A stretch of DNA of 64,000 bases, taken from contig JAOWBW010000380.1 in NCBI GenBank assembly GCA_026119855.1, positions 124,001 to 188,000 on the forward strand, given 5' to 3'. This document shows, piece by piece, positions 13,164 to 24,749 of the stretch. The notes beneath the pieces were generated by a model, which ran no database searches, was not told the DNA's origin, and saw only the letters and a program-made list of their open reading frames with translations. The stretch is from Campanula takesimana (lineage: Eukaryota > Streptophyta > Magnoliopsida > Asterales > Campanulaceae). Position numbers and translations under genes: made by a program. The stretch's first letter is position 1. Every line of letters begins with the position of its first letter.

Positions 13164-13470
13164 AAATGTTATTCTTTTTTTAGGAGAGGCCTTTTTCAAA
13201 GTTGAAATAAGGAGTTCAATTTAGATGATAATTCCGCATACACCCCACATCCATTGACCAGTAAAAAAAACTACTTAAATACCTAAACTATCCCCGCCCT
13301 CAAATAAAACCGTAACCTCCCCCTCTCCACTCCCATTTTTATCTCTTCCATTCTCTCTCTTAAAAACTCTCTCTCTCTCTCTCTCTCCGACTCCCTTCTT
13401 TTTCTCCGACGACTGGGACGGTGACAGAGGCGATGGCGACGACACCGACGATCCTTTTTTCAGCACTCCC
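13164..13470 (+). repeat. Inverted-repeat arm A (left), MULE-like end
   Basis: Matches, in reverse complement and with roughly 75% identity by eye, the segment 19660-19967. Shared landmarks are AATGTTATTC, GGAGAGGC, ATAAGGAGTTCA, AATTCCG.ATACACCCC and a CT-rich tract followed by TCCGAC. The outer ends face outward as in long terminal inverted repeats. No target duplication was found and no transposase ORF lies between, so it could also be two separate insertions. Confidence 0.6.
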
Positions 13471-13649
13471 TCTCTTTATTTCTCTCTCACTCTCTCTCTA
13501 AAAACACACACAAAGTTCACTCTTTCCGTCTAACTCCTTGGCGAATCACCATCTCGATCCCTCGCTTTCTGCTCTCTGCTCTCTCTTTCTTAATTTCAAT
13601 GGAGGCCATGGATGTCGGCAGTGACCTACCATTTTTTTTGTTCGGCCCA

Positions 13650-13796
13650 TATCTACAACTCCGGTGACTAGATCTACAACACCGACGAGTAGATTTACAA
13701 GTCCGGCGAGCAGGCCTACTACTCTGACAAGTAGATCTACAAGTCCAACGAGCCCACCTACTACTTCGACGATCAGATCTACAACTCCGGTGAGAA
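13650..13796. repeat. 21-bp minisatellite, seven copies
   Basis: Seven consecutive 21-bp units of the type GATCTACAACTCCGGTGAGTA (20-mer core GATCTACAACTCCGGTGAGT). Because the unit is a multiple of three it creates open Thr/Ser/Pro-rich frames (13664-13918), but nothing indicates a real gene. Confidence 0.8.
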
Positions 13797-13994
13797 ATCT
13801 ATATATACTCCAGCGAGTAGCTCCCCGTTTAACTCCATCGTTGTTGCCGCCTAGAATCATTACGCACGGTCCTTCTTCAAATATCGATTCCAACAGAGAA
13901 AGAAACATGTTCAGATGATCAAGCCCACGAGAAAGCTTCGTCCCCTTATGAGAGCCCGCGCTCAAACTGTGATCCGCGCTCGTAGTTCTCATAA

Positions 13995-16579
13995 TGGTTA
14001 CCCTCCTTAAGTTTTGAAAATCAGAAGAGTCGCCACCTCATTTTATTTTAGGAAAATATAGATAAAACCTTTTTTTGTTTGAAAAATGAGAAAGTGGGTT
14101 CGGGGGCTATGTTACGAGTAGAGAAGGTGATTAGCAGCACTCCACTCGCCCTTACGGTCTCTAGCATGCTTCCACCTACGATTGATTTTAATGTGCCCTT
14201 TTGAAAATTCCTTTATGCCTTGACTTTGAAAAGGATGTATGTTTATATACAAAGGTGTCTTCCTAGTCTAGGTCGATTCATTTTAGTCACAGCCGGGAAC
14301 CGGTTTGGGAGGATTCCCGATTGGTTTTGAAAGCTGTTTGAATCATGTAGACAAGTAAGAGAAAAAAAGAGGGTGAGGGGATTATGTACAAATTATACAA
14401 ATTATGTGATAAAAATGGGACACAAATCCCATAAAATGAATGTCCAAGCCTGGAGTCGATGTTGAATTTCTAGACTGTTCTCCATTTCCATGCCAATGTA
14501 CCTGCTCAAAACCTGTCCAAATCCAGAGAAATAACTTGTTATTTTCTCCCAACATGTTAAAAATCAAGTGTGATTTTTTGTGTGATTTATGGACTAGTTT
14601 GTGAAGCTCAAATCATGCTATGAACACAGATGTTAAAACTGTCCAGTTTCAGAAAACAGAGCACATCTCATTTTTATTCGAAATTTACACTATCAAGACA
14701 TGCAAATCTGAGAAAACTCAAAACATGAATGTTTAAGATCACATATCAAATATGAATACTGGTAAATTTCAAGTCTAGAAAACATGTATAGAGGTTTAAA
14801 AACACTTCTGACATCTAATGTCAGAAACAGGACAGCTTGTATTCTGAGAGCAGGCACTTGAATCAAAAATTGGAAAAAAGTCTTTTCTTAGGTGACAAAA
14901 TTATTTCAAAAGCATTTATGTGTTATTTATCATGTTAGGAACAAATTTCGTGTTTGACATTGGTTTGAAAATCACGTTTTAAACAAGTTTGAAGCATGGA
15001 AATGCAAAGTAGTCAGAAACATGACATAATGGACTGCAGACATGGAGCATGGAAACAAGCTTCAAAACATGATCTAAACATGGAATGAGACTTTGTAACT
15101 GAGCATGGTTCTACCCTAACATGTTATTAACATTATCATGAGACTATTTATCAACAAGCATGAGCCAAAACATGGATAAACATGAAAGAACACAAAGAGG
15201 GCAGATTGTATACATTGAAGAGTAACACCACTTATCATGTTTGTATCTTGAAATGAAGCTTTGAAATCAACATGATATGAACATGGAATGCTTATGCACA
15301 ATAAAAGTCAGAGATTCATAGATTTGTATAACTTCTTAACATGAATATTTACAAAGTTTAGCAAAGATTGCATGGGTTACATTGAAAGAACATGGGGATC
15401 TAGCCTCTTTAATGGCTAGATCCCAAACTAATACATACACATCTTTACATAGCTTAGACTTAAACTTACCAAAGATGAATCTTACCTAGGTTGGGGATGG
15501 GGTGTGCTTCCTTTGCTTCCAAGGAAAGGCTTTTTTCTTTGTTTGAAGTTGTTGTGTAGAGTTGGATTGGAAGTGTTTGGTTTGCTTGAGTTTGAAGAGT
15601 GTTTAAGGTTGTTTGAGGTGTTTGGAGGGTGGTTGTATGGTGGAGATGTGGTGGTGTAGTGGTGGAGTAGTGGTGATTTGATGATGGAGTAGTGGTGGGG
15701 CTAGGAATGTCCAAGAACACTTGAGAGAGAACTTGGAATGGAAATGTGGTGAATGTGAACCCCCCCCCCCTCTTTCTTGGGCTAAGATGGGAGTATATGG
15801 AGGAGGGAGGTAAGTTTCTTGTGACCAAATTGCCCCTACTATAGGGGTAGAGGAGGGAGGTGAGGTTGCTTGCCCGGAATTGCTGCAAAGGTGATGGGGA
15901 AAAGCTTCAAAAACATCATGATGCCTTCTTGAATTATTGGAGCAACAATCTGATGGGAACCAGACCAAAGGAGCCGTACGGCTGTATCTCAGCCGTACTC
16001 CTTGTATGGTGTCGTACGGTGGTGGTCCAAAAGTCAGCCCTATCCTTGAATGCCACTTGTCGATCCCTGGTTGCCTTATGCCATGTGACTCACCCCATTG
16101 AGTGCTCAGCAAATGGCCACATATGGGAGGCCATGCAATTGTTTAAACATTCTTTACAGCTCTGTTTATTCGTTCCGTAATGGCCCGTAACTGCTCCGGT
16201 ATGCGCGCAACGATGTCCCGTTCGTCTGTGCGTCCAACACGAAAGTTGCTCCTCTTAATTTTCTGGTCAAGATGGCATATCTAGTATATGTTAACAAGCA
16301 AGGAAATAACATAATATAATTTAAATGTAAGGGATGTCCGGTAAAAGGCGTTCTTATGGGTGCGGGGCCCGCCGTAGGGTCCCGACGCTCGATTTTCGGA
16401 TAATACGCCTATTTGTTCGGTTTTGAGCCCTGGTCACAGTCTCAGACCCGGTTTTTCCATCCGATGCACCGATAAGGCGGTCGGTAGTCCTAAACCGCCC
16501 TATCTAAGGTTTTAGGTCATTCTAGGGTTTAGACCGGTTCAAGGTTGGTTTTAGGGGGTGCGAGATCGGGTTGTCTACA
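13995..16579 (-). mobile_element. Probable LTR or retroelement fragment
   Basis: Read on the minus strand it begins TGTAGACAACCCGATCTCGC and ends GGTAACCA, i.e. TG...CA. The interior has no credible ORF, a polyC run at 15757-15766, and a GC palindrome group (GCCGTACGGC, CAGCCGTAC, GTCGTACGG) at 15972-16022. I found no matching 5-bp target duplication, so boundaries and class are tentative. Confidence 0.35.
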
Positions 16580-16664
16580 TCCCTTCATCTTACTAATTCC
16601 ATTTGTTGATTTTTGTTTTTAAGGAAATGATAGATTTTAAGTATATAAATGCCAGCTTTTGAAG

Positions 16665-16778
16665 ATATTCGATTATTGTTTGTAATTCGTGTAGAGAGAA
16701 TTTGTATGTACATTCTTTGTTATATTCGATTATTGTTTGTAATTCGTGTAGAGAGAATTTGTATGTACATTCTTTGTT
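16665..16778. repeat. 57-bp tandem duplication
   Basis: Two head-to-tail copies (16665-16721 and 16722-16778) beginning ATATTCGATTATTG, essentially identical, indicating a recent duplication. Confidence 0.9.
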
Positions 16779-16859
16779 CCAGTTCATGAAAGCATGAATG
16801 AATGAAAAACTTACATATTCTTTTGGTTTCAAAAAATATCAAAACTCTTTTTTCTCAGG

Positions 16860-17415
16860 TTTATACAAAAATAGAGGAAATGTGAAAAATAACTCTTGTA
16901 CGTAATCTTATATGTCAGTTATATGATCGGAACTATGTTTCACTAGATATAAGAGTCAATATTAATATAAAAAAATGGATTCTTATTTGAAAAAATATGA
17001 AAAAAATAACTTCTATACTTAAATGTATAAGAGGTGAAGTAGTCTTATACGTAAGTTATAAGAGCATATTATTGTTTGACTGAATATGAGAGTCAACATT
17101 AATAAAATATATAATTTTTTATTTAATTTTGTGAAAAAAATGTGAAAAAAAATGATACTAATACTTCAATAACTATAAGAGGATAATTGATCATATACAT
17201 TAAGTATAGGAGTTTGATCAAGATTTGACTAAATATTGTTACAATTTTTTTCTTAAAAAAAAAAAGGTGAAAAAAAAATATTAAATATTAATCTATTAAA
17301 TTTTTGTTTTTTGTTATCATTTGAAAAAATGACTATTATATTTCCATTATAAGAGGAGAATTGGTTTTATACACTAATTATAAGAGTTTGATCGTGAATT
17401 GACCAAATAATATTG
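16860..17415 (-). repeat. Diverged repeats of the 112-bp family, opposite orientation
   Basis: Motifs such as CTTATACGTAAGTTATAAGAG and GACTGAATATGAGAGTCAAC are the reverse complement of the array that starts at 17525. Strongly diverged. Confidence 0.5.
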
Positions 17416-17524
17416 GGCTTTGGACTCTAGGGCCCTCTAGTACCAACTTTTATTCTAAACAAGGACCCAATAGATCACTAATACCAGAGACACCCCTCGC
17501 TTGCAAAAAGACTTAACTGCCCTC

Positions 17525-18312
17525 TTATAACTGACTTAAGAGACAAAAAATTTTATTTTTTTCAACTTTTAAGAAAAAAATATTATATTATTCAGTCAAA
17601 TTATGGTTAAACTCTTATAACTGACATATAAAACCAACAATTACATATAAGAGTAAAAAAAAAATCACTTTTTTCAACTTTAAAAAAATATATATAATAT
17701 TATTCGGTCAAATCCCTGTCAAACTCTTATAACTGACATATAAGACTAACAATTAACATATAAGAGTAAAAAAAAATCACTTTTTCCAACCTTCAAGAAA
17801 AAGTAATAATATTATTCAGTCAAATCTTAATCAAACTCTTATAACTGACATATAAGATCAACAATTAACATATAAAAGTCAATTTTTTTTCACTTTTTTC
17901 AACTTTTAAGAAAAAATTATAATATTATTCGGTCAAATCCCGGTCAAACTCTTATAAATGACATATAAGACCAACAATTAACATATAAGAGAGCTTTCAT
18001 TTCACTTTTTTCAACTTTTTAAGAAACAAAATTAATATTATTCGGTCAAATCTTAATCAAACTCTTATAACTGACATATAAGACCAATAATTAACATATA
18101 AGAGTCATTTTTTTCACTTTATTCAACTTTTAAGAAAAAATTATAATATTATTCGGTCAAACTCTTATAACTGACATATAAGACCAATAATTAACATATA
18201 AGAGTCATTTTTTCCCACTTTTTTCAAGTGTTAAGAAAAAATTATAATATTATTCGGTCAAATCCCGGTCAAACTCTTATAACTGGCATATAAGACCAAT
18301 AATTAACATATA
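17525..18312 (+). repeat. Tandem array, about 112-bp unit, eight copies
   Basis: The landmark CTTATAACTGACATATAAGA recurs at about 17525, 17613, 17726, 17838, 17949, 18063, 18166 and 18280. Five of the seven intervals are 111-114 bp. Each unit holds ACATATAAGAG, a T-rich stretch, TTCAACTTTTAAGAAAAA and TATTCGGTCAAATC. The last copy is interrupted by the Stowaway at 18313 and resumes after it. Confidence 0.85.
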
Positions 18313-18594
18313 CTCACTCCGTCCCACCTCACTTGAGACTTATTTCCATTTTGGTCCGTCCCACTTCACTTGAGACTCCCCAAAATGGTAATCTTTTTAT
18401 AATTTTATATTCAATCTATCCCACCCACTCATTCTCTCTTTTCATTTTCCACCACTCAATTCATTCAACCAACCTACTATTAACCCCACTCATTCTCTCT
18501 TTTCATTTTCTACCACACATATTCCATATTTTATTTTATTTTCTTAGTTATTGTGCCCACCTCTTAGGTCTCAAGTGAGGTGGGACGGAGGGAG
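18313..18594. mobile_element. Stowaway-like MITE (282 bp)
   Basis: Terminal inverted repeats CTCACTCCGTCCCACCTCAC and its complement GTGAGGTGGGACGGAGGGAG, flanked by TA on both sides. Inserted inside a unit of the 112-bp array (CATA^TAAGAG), so it is younger than the array. Confidence 0.85.
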
Positions 18595-19092
18595 TAAGAG
18601 ACAGTTTTTTTCACTTTTTAGTATATAAGACCAATTCGCCCCTTATAACTAAATTATAAGAGTCGTGTTTTTTCACTTTTTAGTGTATAAGACCCGTTCA
18701 CACCTTATAATTAAATTATAAGAGTCGTGTTTTTTCATTGTTTTTCATTTTTAAATAAAAATCTAATATTAATTAGTCAAATCACAGTCAAACTTTTAGA
18801 GTTAATGTATAATACTAATTCTCCTCTTATAGTTGAAGTATAAGAGTCATTTTCAACATTTTTTACAAAAATAAAATTAAAAAAAATATGGAAAATTTCC
18901 CTTAGAGATATTTTTAAATATATTTTTCTTAAAACACTGATAGTATTTTTTTAACAATTTCCTTAAAATCAATTTAAAATAATAATATAAACACTAGAAG
19001 AAATTATTTCATCACAAATAGCATAAAAATCAAATATACAACAAATTTGAAAGAATACTAAAATAAAATATGGTGACCGAGTAATCATGTCT

Positions 19093-19188
19093 TCACTTGG
19101 GTATAATGTTATCAATCGTTGCAGGAGCATCATCAATCTTGAATGCTCCACTTGGGATACACCAAACAGTTGCAGGGCCAATAACAAC
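19093..19188 (-). pseudogene. Captured terminal exon fragment, gene unknown
   Basis: On the minus strand a splice-acceptor-like TTTTTCCAG is followed by 31 in-frame codons (VVIGPATVWCIPSGAFKI, then DDAPATIDNIIPK) and a TGA. The amino-acid composition is protein-like, unlike the flanks. It sits in the middle of inverted-repeat element B, which suggests transposon capture of a last exon. I do not recognise the parent gene. Confidence 0.45.
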
Positions 19189-19659
19189 CTGGAAAAATCA
19201 AAATGGTTTACCTTAAACCAAGTAAAACTCTAACCCCATGGGTGAAAAAAAATAATCTTTCGAAATGATCTATCACTTAAAAGCCACCTAGTCCAATCCT
19301 AGATTATCGAGTAGGGCAACCTGGTCGACGACTATATGGAAGATGGTGTAGCTGAGGAAGAAGGTGATGTGTCGGTGTCGCCGGAGTCACGAAGGTCAGG
19401 GGCGATGGCACAGTAACCGAGGTAGGTGATGACATAACCAGATCTGGTCGATCTGTGACGAGGAAGCTCACCGGTGTTTCGATGATGATGAAGCACATTG
19501 AAACTAAGCCGGATCTGGAGCATTCAAGCTAGATCAGTCGGATCAGAGATGAGAAAGACGGCAACAACTGTCGGTCGTCAGAGAAGAGGAGAAAGATGGA
19601 GAAGGTCGAGAGAGAGATTGTGTGTGTGTGTTTGAGGATCTGGAGAGAGACGAAGGGAG

Positions 19660-19747
19660 AAAAAGACATCACCAGTCGCCGGAGAAGATGAGGATCCGCC
19701 GGTCGCCGAAGAAGACGGGGAGCCAGAGAGGAGGAGAGAGAGAGATC

Positions 19748-19791
<44 letters not shown>

Positions 19792-19967
19792 CTGGTGCTA
19801 GTGAGAGAGGAGGGAAGGGTTTGTTTGAGGGAGAGGTGTAGTTTCGGTATTTATGTGTCTTATTTGACTGGTCAACGGAGGTGGGGGGTGTATACGGAAT
19901 TAAGATCTGTAATGAACTCCTTATCTGAGATTTGGAAAGAGCCTCTCCTTAAAATTGAATAACATTT
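19660..19967 (-). repeat. Inverted-repeat arm A' (right)
   Basis: Reverse-complement partner of 13164-13470. It ends in GAATAACATTT and contains GGGGGGTGTATACGGAATT and the GA-rich tract flanking the (GT)n. Arms A and B interleave (A-B-A'-B'), so at least one pair was rearranged or captured. Confidence 0.6.
19749..19790. repeat. (GT)21 microsatellite
   Basis: Forty-two bases of perfect GT repeat, a good polymorphic marker candidate. Confidence 0.95.
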
Positions 19968-20584
19968 GGGCTGGGAGGGCCCTAGAGGAAAAGTCCCAAT
20001 AATATTAGATTTTTTTATTAATAATAAAAACGTAAAAAACATGACTCTTTTAGTTTCATTGTAAGAGGTGGATATGTTTTATGTGTCAGTTATAAGAGTT
20101 GATTGTTGTTTGACCGGGTATGAAAGTCAACATTAATAAAATATTATTATTCTTAATTTATTTTGTGAAAAAACGACTCTTGTATTTCAATCATAAGAGG
20201 AGAATTGGTCTTATACATTAAGTATAGGAGTTTGACCGAGACTTGACCAAAAGTTGAAACAAACATGACATTTATACTTTAGTTATAAGAGTTTGAGTGG
20301 GATTTGACCAAATAATATTAGGATTTTTCTTAAAAATGGAAAAAAAGTGAAAAAAAAGAGACTCTTATATGTAAGTTATAAGAGGGCAGTTCAGTATTTT
20401 TGCAAGCGAGGGGTGTCGTTGGTATTAATGATCTGTTCTTGGGTCCTTATTTAGAATATAAGTCGGTACTGGAGGGTCTTTGAGAGTCTAAAGGAAAAAA
20501 AAAACAAATTCCAAAGTTCAATAAGCCAAAGGAAAGTAACCCTTGATTTTAAGAAACCAAAGGAAATCAAATCATAATTTAAAG

Positions 20585-20790
20585 GGAGAATTCCATTTTG
20601 GGCCCCAAAGTTTAGGGGGTGTTCCTAAGTCAGACCCTGTTCAATCACTATTTATATTTTAGGCCCCAAAATTGTCATTCTGTTAGCATGTTAGGTCTTT
20701 TAACCAGTTTTGTTAGAAAATTTCGTTAAATAATCATGTGCGACACACATGTCACTTAACGATGGATATATTTGAACAATAATTTATTCA
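20585..20790 (+). repeat. Dispersed repeat family, MULE-TIR-like
   Basis: Shares CCAAAGTTTAGGGGGTGTTCCTA, the GGGCCC-type start and the segment ending ATGTGCGACACACATGTCAC with 62965-63175, and more distantly with 22132-22330. The style resembles long MULE termini, including the intact one at 50553, but no complete element is visible here. Confidence 0.45.
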
Positions 20791-21540
20791 TTGTTATTTT
20801 AATGCAAATTGAATGAAAATGAATACTCAAACTGAATTTTTTTCCATTTAAGGGCGTTAAATGTAATTTTTAAAAGTAATAGGATAGAAAATGCAATTCA
20901 TTTAAAAGTATTTAATTTTTAATAAATAATTATAAAATTCGCTTTCAAAAAGCAAAACATTAAATTTTTTCTCAAGTATAATTTTATACTTTGACTATTT
21001 TAATTGTATATATTTTGAAAGAACCATAATTATTATTTATATTTACTTTAAAATAAATGATAAAAACAATAAAATGAAACCACTATAAGCGAAGAAATTG
21101 GATTTTGTTTTGAACACCATTCTTCATCTTCTCCGTCTCCAACCACCACCTCGGCCACCAACCGCCGCCCTCAACGCTTCCCTCAAATTAAAATTTATCT
21201 CCCCATAGTCTCTCTTAGTTTAGTTGATAATTTTCTCTCAACCTAATTGATAATTTGCTCGAAAATAAAAAATTCTCCATAGTTTTTTCATGGGTTAAGT
21301 TGTTGTTGTTGTCTTCTTCGATTAAATATGGGTTGCGATGGCAAGTTTAGTGTTTTTTTCATGATGGGCACTCTATTGCAGACCTGGGAGAGGGGACGAC
21401 AATGTTAGAGGAAGAGTGGAGAGAGGGGCATGGCGAGGGAAAAAGAGACTACGGGTGGTGTGGGTTGGAATAAAAAGGATGCGGAAATGTGGTGGGGATG
21501 ATTGAGGTGACTAGTTGAGAGCAGTGTTCTAAAAATCGAT

Positions 21541-21680
21541 CTAGGCGCCCACCTAGGCGGGGCCTAGTCGCTAGGCAGATGCACGTCGCCGCAAATTACA
21601 TCTAATCAGTCACCTTAGGCGTTGAAGCCAATAGGCGGCCGACTAGGCGTTGTAGGCGCTGCCTAGGCTTGCCGAGGCAT
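21541..21680. repeat. TAGGCG-rich patch
   Basis: Seven or so copies of (C)TAGGCG/CGCCTAG in both orientations within 140 bp, GC-rich against a very AT-rich background. Likely the remnant of a dispersed transposon end; no boundaries visible. Confidence 0.5.
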
Positions 21681-23127
21681 GCCAAGAGCCAAGCGAAATG
21701 CGCCCAATGAGCAAGTGCTCATTACTCTGTTGGCCCTAAAATTTAAACTACTCCATTGCTTGGCTTTTCATTTATATCCGATGTGGGATAATATACATGC
21801 CAAGAATGAAAGCCAAAAGGCTAAGTGCAACATGCAAAGCTAGCCCATCCATTTATACTACTTCCTAGCCTTGGCACTTCAATTCAAAACCAATGTGGGA
21901 TAACATCCCACCCACACCAGTCACACTACTCCTGTACTCACTACTCAGTTTCTCAAATGGAATACAACACACACGAATTAACACAGGATATTTGATATTC
22001 CTAAGCCATTGAAAATTAAAGTATGCCAAGGATCAATGTAACAGTCAATTAGTTATGATCTTTTAATTGAATTAGTATAAGTTTTGGTAAATAACAAAAA
22101 AAAGTAGCACTATTTTTTGGATAAATATATATAGGGTTAATGACAATTTAGACCTAGAAGTACCATACCACTCTTCCAAGCGAACCTTGGGTGTCTTTTT
22201 TTGTCAAATCGGGTCTTGATGTTTTAAAAACTCGCCAGTTAAGGCCTTATTGACGGATTTCATTAAAAAGTCAGTTAAATAGCATGTGCCATGCACGTGA
22301 CTAACGGAATTGGGTGACTTTGAATTGATATTAGCTATTAAGGGGTTAAGTGAAAATTTTGAATCTTAAATGATTAAAAAGTATTAATATATAAGCAATA
22401 AAGAAACGTATAATTTTATTCTTTTCCTGGCAAAAAAAATACTCTCTCTGTCTCTAAATGAGTGTCCATTTTCAAGAAATCTTTGTCCCAAAATGAGTGT
22501 CATTTTTAACACAACTTTGTACCTAAATATTTTTTTTCAATTTTTTTTTTTCACCGGTCTCTTTATACTTATAGAGAGAGTAATTCTTTTTTATTATTTA
22601 AAATCAGTTCATTTCAAAAAAATAATCTTAATTGGATATAATGCACCCTTTTTTTAATAAATAATTATCTATTCATAATTGTCAAATTAAATTTTATTAT
22701 CATTACTTTCATCAATTTTTTAAATTTACCAAATTTTGAATTTTTTGTTTTAAAAAACTATTTATTGATTTTGTTAAACCAATAAAAAAAATCGAGCATT
22801 TACTATTTATATATTTTATCTTATATAAATAATCATTTTCTTTCAAGACAAAATGAAAAATTAACTATTTTATTTTCCTTTTTATTACTTCTTAATTACT
22901 CTCTCCTTCTCAAAATAATTTTTATTTGGCTATTATTATTTTTTTGGCTCGTTTGATAGACCGATACGTATAAGCATTTATGATTAAGCACTAATCATTT
23001 ACCTAAAAACTGTTCAAATATAAAATTTGAGTACAGTCAAATTTGTTAATGAAATTATTCCCACCAAATTTCATCTTATGCCAATAAAAAATAAAAAATG
23101 ATACACCCTTCTTCCCTAGATTCCCCC

Positions 23128-24379
23128 TGTTGGGTTTCGTAGTAACATGCGCAGCGGAATTAAGCATTTAAATTTTTCATGAAACCCAAAGCCATAGATC
23201 CGTTCATATGATTATATCAAATACATACAATATGAATACTAGAATACTAACCCTTGATGCACTTGAATTTAGTCTTTGATCTTGGTGGAGAATTCGAACC
23301 TTGATCACGAGCAAGTAAGAACACGAACTTCGAAGATGATAAGCTTCACCCTGTAGCGGTATCTACACCTTGAACGAATATCAAGAGCACTTGATCTTGG
23401 TTTTTAGACCAAAATTATGAAACACACTTTCACAATTGTATTGACTATATGGAATTATTATGTGTATGATATTCTTGTTCTTCAATGTAGGGATATCTTA
23501 GAACAAGAAATAAACCCTCTCAAACCCTTGGAAGCACTCACAAACATAAGACAATCACTAGGTCTGATTTGGGGTGTTTGAACATCTATTTATACTCACA
23601 AGTCCTTAACCCTTAAGGTCTTTAAGTCTAAATCCCGTCATAGTTCGAAACTTTCCAAATCAGCTTTCCAGCGGTTGCTCGGCCGCTCCTTTTAAAGTGC
23701 TCGGCCGAGTCCTTCAATATGCGCGCCCGTGCACACCGGTTATAGCATTCGACAATGCACTGCTCGGCCGCTCTTTTTAAAGTGCTTGGCCGAGTCCTTT
23801 AATCTTCGCGGCCGTGCAGACCAAAATCTGCCAAATTCCAATTTATTCTTTTAAGGATTCGTTCTGATCGTGTGTGGCCCTCTAGGATTACACTATGTTG
23901 GCAATGGGTTCAAACATGATCCCATAAGATATTATTAGGTTCTAGCAAACCGTCATACCTACCCAAATAGTATAACTAGATACAAGTTCGCATTCCATTT
24001 AGAACATGTCACAATCCCTTTGTTCACGATGTCATTGAACACAAGTCATGGTCAACAAGTAAACTTGTCTTTGTTCAATACTTTCTCGATTCCGAATATG
24101 TTGATAATCCAAACGACATTGATCCAATCAATTCATTTGAGTCCGGTCGTACATTTTCATCAACATCATTCCTACGAGAGGCCTAAGCTTGACATCTCTC
24201 CAAAGAGAGACAAATCCATCATAGCTTATTATTCTTCCCTACATGAATCCGATTATGCCAATCATACCCTTTATAACTACCCGGTTAAAGGTAGCGTTTG
24301 AATATGTCAAACATAATGTTCATCAAGTGGAAGACTATAATAACTACATGTCTAAGGATTCAAATGACATAACTAATAT

Positions 24380-24430
<51 letters not shown>

Positions 24431-24668
24431 CATTGACCATGATATAGATCTCATAAAGCGGGTCATGTCCGGTACTTAACAAGTACCCATAAATCTAATA
24501 TGATCATCCCATGATCATTTAGCCTTTATACTAATACCAAACAAGTACTAGGGACGGAGATTATTATAAGTAAACATGAACGACAATAATAATCAAAACA
24601 TCTCTTTATTAATATGAAATAAATGATAACAATTACAACGTTTATTAAACGTGCCTAGGGCACCAACA
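23128..24668 (-). repeat. 3' LTR of copia 1 (1,541 bp)
   Basis: Starts TGTTGGGTTTCG and ends GGGCACCAACA (TGTTGG...CCAACA). Minus-strand TATA box TATAAATA at 23587-23594. A cluster of GCTCGGCCG-type motifs at 23677, 23699, 23762 and 23784, plus CGCGGCCGTG at 23807, begins 83 bp upstream of the TATA. An (AT)n expansion at about 24382-24428 is absent from the related LTR at 34376-35895. Confidence 0.92.
24382..24428. repeat. (AT)n microsatellite within the LTR
   Basis: About 23 AT units. The related LTR has AGATATACGTACGACATA at the equivalent place, so the expansion is local. Confidence 0.9.
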
Positions 24669-24691
24669 CCAATAATCTCCCACTTGCCCTA
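24669..24691 (-). other. Polypurine tract of copia 1
   Basis: On the minus strand CAAGTGGGAGATTATTGG directly precedes the 3' LTR, the usual plus-strand priming site. Confidence 0.75.
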
Positions 24692-24749
24692 GGCCAATCT
24701 CCCATGTATCTAATACCCATGGACCTAACATGACCATCATGTTTATCTT

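Larger units (their letters stand above)
17415..20490. mobile_element. Inverted-repeat element B (about 3.1 kb), TIR-like ends
   Basis: The left end (TAGTACCAACTTTTATTC, AAGGACCCAAT, GACACCCCTCGCTTGCAAAA, CCCTCTTATAACT) recurs as reverse complement at the right end (20360-20490). Both arms grade inward into the 112-bp repeats. The interior holds the tandem array, a Stowaway, arm A' and a captured exon. No transposase ORF seen. Most like a non-autonomous Mutator-type element, but no target duplication was identified. Confidence 0.55.
20491..23127. other. Intergenic region with diverged repeats, no gene
   Basis: Contains two diverged copies of a dispersed repeat family (20585-20790 and 22132-22330), a TAGGCG-rich patch (21541-21680), part of a MITE end near 22441 and long AT-rich stretches. 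No supported ORF. Confidence 0.5.

Noticed and set aside
13546..13992. Open frames over the 21-bp minisatellite
   Set aside because: Unit length divisible by three keeps frames open by construction; no domain or start context supports a gene.
15466..16112. Minus-strand frames rich in Pro/Thr/His
   Set aside because: Low-complexity translation of a G/T-rich strand inside the LTR-like segment; no domain.
17525..18312. CRISPR-like array
   Set aside because: Plant nuclear context, contiguous 112-bp diverged units, no unique spacers.
13164..19967. A single autonomous Mutator transposon
   Set aside because: No transposase motif in any frame between the arms and no 9-bp target duplication at the ends.
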